Assembly: GCA_947631805.1 (NCBI GenBank)
Contig: CANRNA010000055.1
Location: 1-9,132, forward strand
Origin: an uncultured Oscillospiraceae bacterium
GTDB taxonomy: Bacteria; Bacillota; Clostridia; Oscillospirales; Oscillospiraceae
Length of the DNA: 9,132 bases
Reading direction: 5' to 3'
Shown here: positions 6,699 to 9,132 of the stretch, piece by piece
Numbering within the stretch: position 1 is the first letter of the stretch
Layout: every line of letters begins with the position of its first letter
Made by a program: the position numbers and the translations under genes
The notes under the pieces: generated by a model
The model's input: only the letters and a program-made list of their open reading frames with translations
Databases searched by the model: none
What the model was told of the DNA's origin: nothing

Positions 6699-6702
6699 GG
6701 AG
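6699..6702 (+). promoter_or_regulatory. gdpP ribosome binding site, fixes the start at 6712
   Basis: GGAG with 9 nt to ATG 6712. The in-frame TTG at 6697 overlaps this site, so it cannot be the start. Confidence 0.75.
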
Positions 6703-6711
6703 CAGTATGCC

Positions 6712-8709
6712 ATGAATAAGATCACCAAGCGGCTGGGAGAGCCCGGCTCACGGTTCTATATTCTCTGCCTGTTCGTATTCGCCGCGGTGACGGCGGTGTT
6801 TTTCCACGAGACCTATCTGGCCCTGGGGGAGGCCGTGGCGGCGCTGGTGCTGCTGATGGTCCACATGTCCCTGATGCGCCGCCACCAGCGGGAGCTGATG
6901 CAGTATATCCAGTCCGTCACCTACGAGTCCGAGGCGGCCCGGGAAAACGCCATGATGAATTTCCCCCTGCCCATGGCCGCGTACTTTGTGGACTCGGGGC
7001 GGCTGGTGTGGGGCAACCAGGAGTTCTTCTCCATCTGCGGGCGGAAGGAGCCCAGCGTGAACGCCAATATCGCCGACCTGGTCCCCGGCTATGAGGGCCG
7101 GTGGATACTGGAGGGCAAGAACCGGTGTCCGGGGCTGGTGGAGCTGGGCGGACGGCGCTATCAGGTCCACGGCAACCTGGTCAGGGGCCAGGGGGAGGCG
7201 CAGCTGAGCGGGTCCATGAGCGTCACCTACTGGGTGGACGTGACCGACTACGAGGATATCAAGCAGGAGTACGCAGCCTCCCGGCCGGTGGTCATGCTGC
7301 TGATGATCGACAACTTCGACGAGCTGATGAAAAACGTCCCCGAGCGGGCCAGAAACGACCTGCGCAACGAGCTGGAGGACCGGTTCGTCCAGTGGACCGA
7401 GGGGATGCGGGGCTTTCTGCGCCGGTACGACAGGGACCGGTATATCTATCTGTGCGAGCGGCGGTATTTCGACAAGCTGGCGGAGGAGAAGTTCACTGTG
7501 CTGGACTCCGTGCGGGAGGTGGTGAACACCTCCGGCATCCACGCCACCCTGAGCATCGGCGCGGGGCTGGACGGCGCCAGCCTGGAGGAGGACTTCAACT
7601 TTGCCTCCATGAGCGTGGAGATGGCCCTGTCCCGTGGCGGCGACCAGGCGGTCATCCGCAACCGGATGAACTTCGACTTCTATGGCGGCAAGGCCACGGA
7701 GGTGGAGACCCGCACCAAGGTGAAGAGCCGTGTGGTGGCCAACGCCCTGGGGGCCTTCATCAAGGACGCCTCCGTCACCTACGTGATGGGCCACCGGGTG
7801 GCGGATATGGACGCGCTGGGCGCGGCGGTGGGGGTGTGCTGCATCGCCAGGGCCTACGGCAAGAGGGCCCGCATCGTCATGGGTCCGGGGCCCAACGCCT
7901 GCCAGGCCATGATACAGGAGCTGAAAAAGCACAAGGAATACGAGGACATCTTCGTCACCCCCAAGGAGGCCATGCTCCAGGCCAACTCCCGCAGCCTTCT
8001 GGTGGTGGTGGACACCAGCCGCCCGGAGCTGGTGGAGGACGAGGCCCTTTTGCAGACCATCAACCGGCTGGTGATCGTGGACCACCACCGGCGGGCCGCC
8101 ACCTATATCCAAAACGCTGCCCTGACCTTCCACGAGCCCTACGCCTCCTCCGCCTCGGAGCTGGTGGTGGAGCTGATGCAGGAGCTGGTGGAGCAGAGCG
8201 ACATCGGCCGCATGGAGGCGGAGGCCCTGATGGCCGGCATCGTGACGGACACCAAGAACTTCACCATGCGCACCGGGGAGCGCACCTTCGAGGCGGCGGC
8301 GTTCCTGCGGCGGATGGGGGCGGACACCATCGCCGTCAAGCGGCTGCTCCAAAACGATATGGAGGACATGGTGGACCGGTTCTCCATCCTGGAGCGGGCG
8401 TCCATGTACAGAGACAGCATCTGCCTGGCCGCGGCGGACCGGGAGGTGGACAGCGTGGTGGCCGCCCAGGCGGCGGACGAGATGCTGAACATCTCCCACG
8501 TGGAGGCGTCCGTCGTGATGTATCCGGCGGCGGACGGGGGCGTGAACTTCTCCGCCAGGAGCATCGGCAGCGTGAACGTACAGGTCATCCTGGAAAAGCT
8601 GGGGGGCGGCGGCAATCAGTCCGCGGCGGGGGCCCAGATGAAGGACGTGACCATGGACCAGGCGGAGGCCGCGCTCAAAGCGGCTATAGACGAGTATTTG
8701 GCTTCGTGA
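6712..8709 (+). CDS. gdpP: Cyclic di-AMP phosphodiesterase GdpP (DHH/DHHA1, membrane bound)
   Basis: GdpP hydrolyses c-di-AMP to pApA, controlling a nucleotide that governs osmotic and cell wall homeostasis in Firmicutes. The 665-aa product matches the family length. It has two membrane helices (about residues 15-32 and 36-54), a PAS-like domain (about 80-185) and a degenerate GGDEF domain (about 190-325) with YDRDR (239-243) in place of GGDEF. The DHH domain follows, with His361, Asp365 and Asp367 in GHRVADMD, Asp434 in VDTSRP, Asp457-His458-His459, and Asp513 in VTDTKN. All the expected metal ligands are present. The C-terminal DHHA1 motif reads GGGGNQSAAGA, with Asn635 where His is usual. 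rplI follows after 16 nt with no terminator between, as in many Firmicutes, so the two are probably an operon. Confidence 0.95.
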   Translation: MNKITKRLGEPGSRFYILCLFVFAAVTAVFFHETYLALGEAVAALVLLMVHMSLMRRHQRELMQYIQSVTYESEAARENAMMNFPLPMAAYFVDSGRLVWGNQEFFSICGRKEPSVNANIADLVPGYEGRWILEGKNRCPGLVELGGRRYQVHGNLVRGQGEAQLSGSMSVTYWVDVTDYEDIKQEYAASRPVVMLLMIDNFDELMKNVPERARNDLRNELEDRFVQWTEGMRGFLRRYDRDRYIYLCERRYFDKLAEEKFTVLDSVREVVNTSGIHATLSIGAGLDGASLEEDFNFASMSVEMALSRGGDQAVIRNRMNFDFYGGKATEVETRTKVKSRVVANALGAFIKDASVTYVMGHRVADMDALGAAVGVCCIARAYGKRARIVMGPGPNACQAMIQELKKHKEYEDIFVTPKEAMLQANSRSLLVVVDTSRPELVEDEALLQTINRLVIVDHHRRAATYIQNAALTFHEPYASSASELVVELMQELVEQSDIGRMEAEALMAGIVTDTKNFTMRTGERTFEAAAFLRRMGADTIAVKRLLQNDMEDMVDRFSILERASMYRDSICLAAADREVDSVVAAQAADEMLNISHVEASVVMYPAADGGVNFSARSIGSVNVQVILEKLGGGGNQSAAGAQMKDVTMDQAEAALKAAIDEYLAS

Positions 8710-8710
8710 G

Positions 8711-8717
8711 AAGGAGG
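8711..8717 (+). promoter_or_regulatory. rplI ribosome binding site
   Basis: A perfect AAGGAGG with 8 nt to ATG 8726, just after the gdpP stop. This suits the high translation expected of a ribosomal protein despite co-transcription with gdpP. Confidence 0.85.
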
Positions 8718-8725
8718 AGAGATAC

Positions 8726-9132
8726 ATGAAAGTCATTTTACAGCAGGACATCAAGGGCCAGGGGAAGAAGGGCCAACTCAAGGAGGTCTCCGACGGCTAT
8801 GGCCGCAACTATCTGCTGCCCCGGGGCCTGGCCATCGAGGCCACGGCGGACAACCTCAATGCCATGCGCCTGAAGGACAAGGCCCGCCAGGCCCAGATCG
8901 CCAAGGAGAAGGCCCAGGCCCAGGAGTACGCGGAAAAGCTCTCCGCCGTGGTGGTCCATGTGAAGGCCAAGGCGGGGGCCGGGGGACGGCTGTTCGGGGC
9001 GGTCACCTCCAAGGAGATAGCCGAGGCCCTGGCGGCCCAGCACGGCATCGCCGTGGAGAAAAACCAGATCGTGCAGACCGAGCCCATCAAGCAGTTCGGC
9101 ACCTTCCAGGTCAAGTGCAAGCTGGGCTATGA
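8726..9132 (+). CDS. rplI: 50S ribosomal protein L9, 3' end outside window
   Basis: L9 binds 23S rRNA near the base of the L1 stalk and affects frame maintenance. The first 135 codons are complete and the window ends two bases into the next. Since L9 is usually about 148 aa, roughly a dozen residues are missing. The N-terminal domain shows the signature MKVILQQDIKGQGKKGQLKE, then VSDGYGRNYLLPRGLA. A Lys/Ala/Gln-rich connecting helix follows (about 45-75), then the C-terminal domain with GGRLFGAVTSKEIAEAL and PIKQFGTFQVKCKLGY. The gdpP-rplI order matches Firmicutes such as Bacillus subtilis, where the replicative helicase gene comes next. Confidence 0.97.
   Translation, partial: MKVILQQDIKGQGKKGQLKEVSDGYGRNYLLPRGLAIEATADNLNAMRLKDKARQAQIAKEKAQAQEYAEKLSAVVVHVKAKAGAGGRLFGAVTSKEIAEALAAQHGIAVEKNQIVQTEPIKQFGTFQVKCKLGY

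Noticed and set aside
7101..8729. A 542-codon + strand frame inside gdpP in another frame
   Set aside because: Gly/Arg/Ala-rich and without domain similarity, overlapping intact DHH motifs in the true frame. Also a GC shadow.
6748..8781. A 677-codon - strand frame opposite gdpP
   Set aside because: Same low-complexity His/Gly/Leu/Val composition, fully antisense to a clear GdpP. An artefact of codon bias.

Overview
This 9.1 kb window is GC-rich in its genes, with short AT-rich promoter islands. It looks like chromosomal core sequence from a high-GC member of the Firmicutes, class Clostridia, possibly an Oscillospiraceae-like gut anaerobe. That placement is inferred from three things: the Firmicutes-type gdpP-rplI pair, strong AAGGAGG ribosome binding sites, and the compact division cluster. 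No 16S or other formal phylogenetic marker is present, so it stays tentative. I see no mobile elements, phage genes, CRISPR arrays, tRNAs or rRNAs.

Region 1 (1-4950) is a division and cell wall (dcw) cluster on the + strand: the 3' end of mraY, then ftsW, murG, ftsQ/divIB and ftsZ. Together these cover lipid I synthesis (MraY), lipid II synthesis (MurG), septal glycan polymerisation (FtsW), the divisome scaffold (FtsQ) and the cytokinetic ring (FtsZ). The cluster is reduced: murD is missing between mraY and ftsW, murC/murB are missing after murG, and ftsA is missing before ftsZ. ftsZ follows an AT-rich gap with two or three tandem sigma-A-like promoters and ends at a strong hairpin terminator. 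Its C-terminal peptide differs from the usual DIPxFLR type.

Region 2 (4951-6500) holds two convergent single genes. The + strand gene encodes a two-repeat YegP/DUF1508 protein with its own promoter. The - strand gene encodes a sugar-1-phosphate nucleotidyltransferase whose last ~75 residues resemble the C-terminal domain of phosphohexomutases. It looks like a shortened form of the long bifunctional guanylyltransferase/phosphomannomutase. A 15-bp hairpin between the two genes has its T-tract on the - strand.

Region 3 (6501-9132) begins with a divergent intergenic region containing GC-rich hairpins and an extended -10 promoter. It then carries gdpP (membrane-bound c-di-AMP phosphodiesterase with PAS, degenerate GGDEF and DHH/DHHA1 domains) and rplI (ribosomal protein L9, cut by the window end), probably one operon.

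I found no clearly new biological system. The observations most worth following up are the remodelled nucleotidyltransferase, the pairing of an atypical FtsZ tail with the absence of ftsA, and a His-to-Asn change in the GGGH motif of GdpP.
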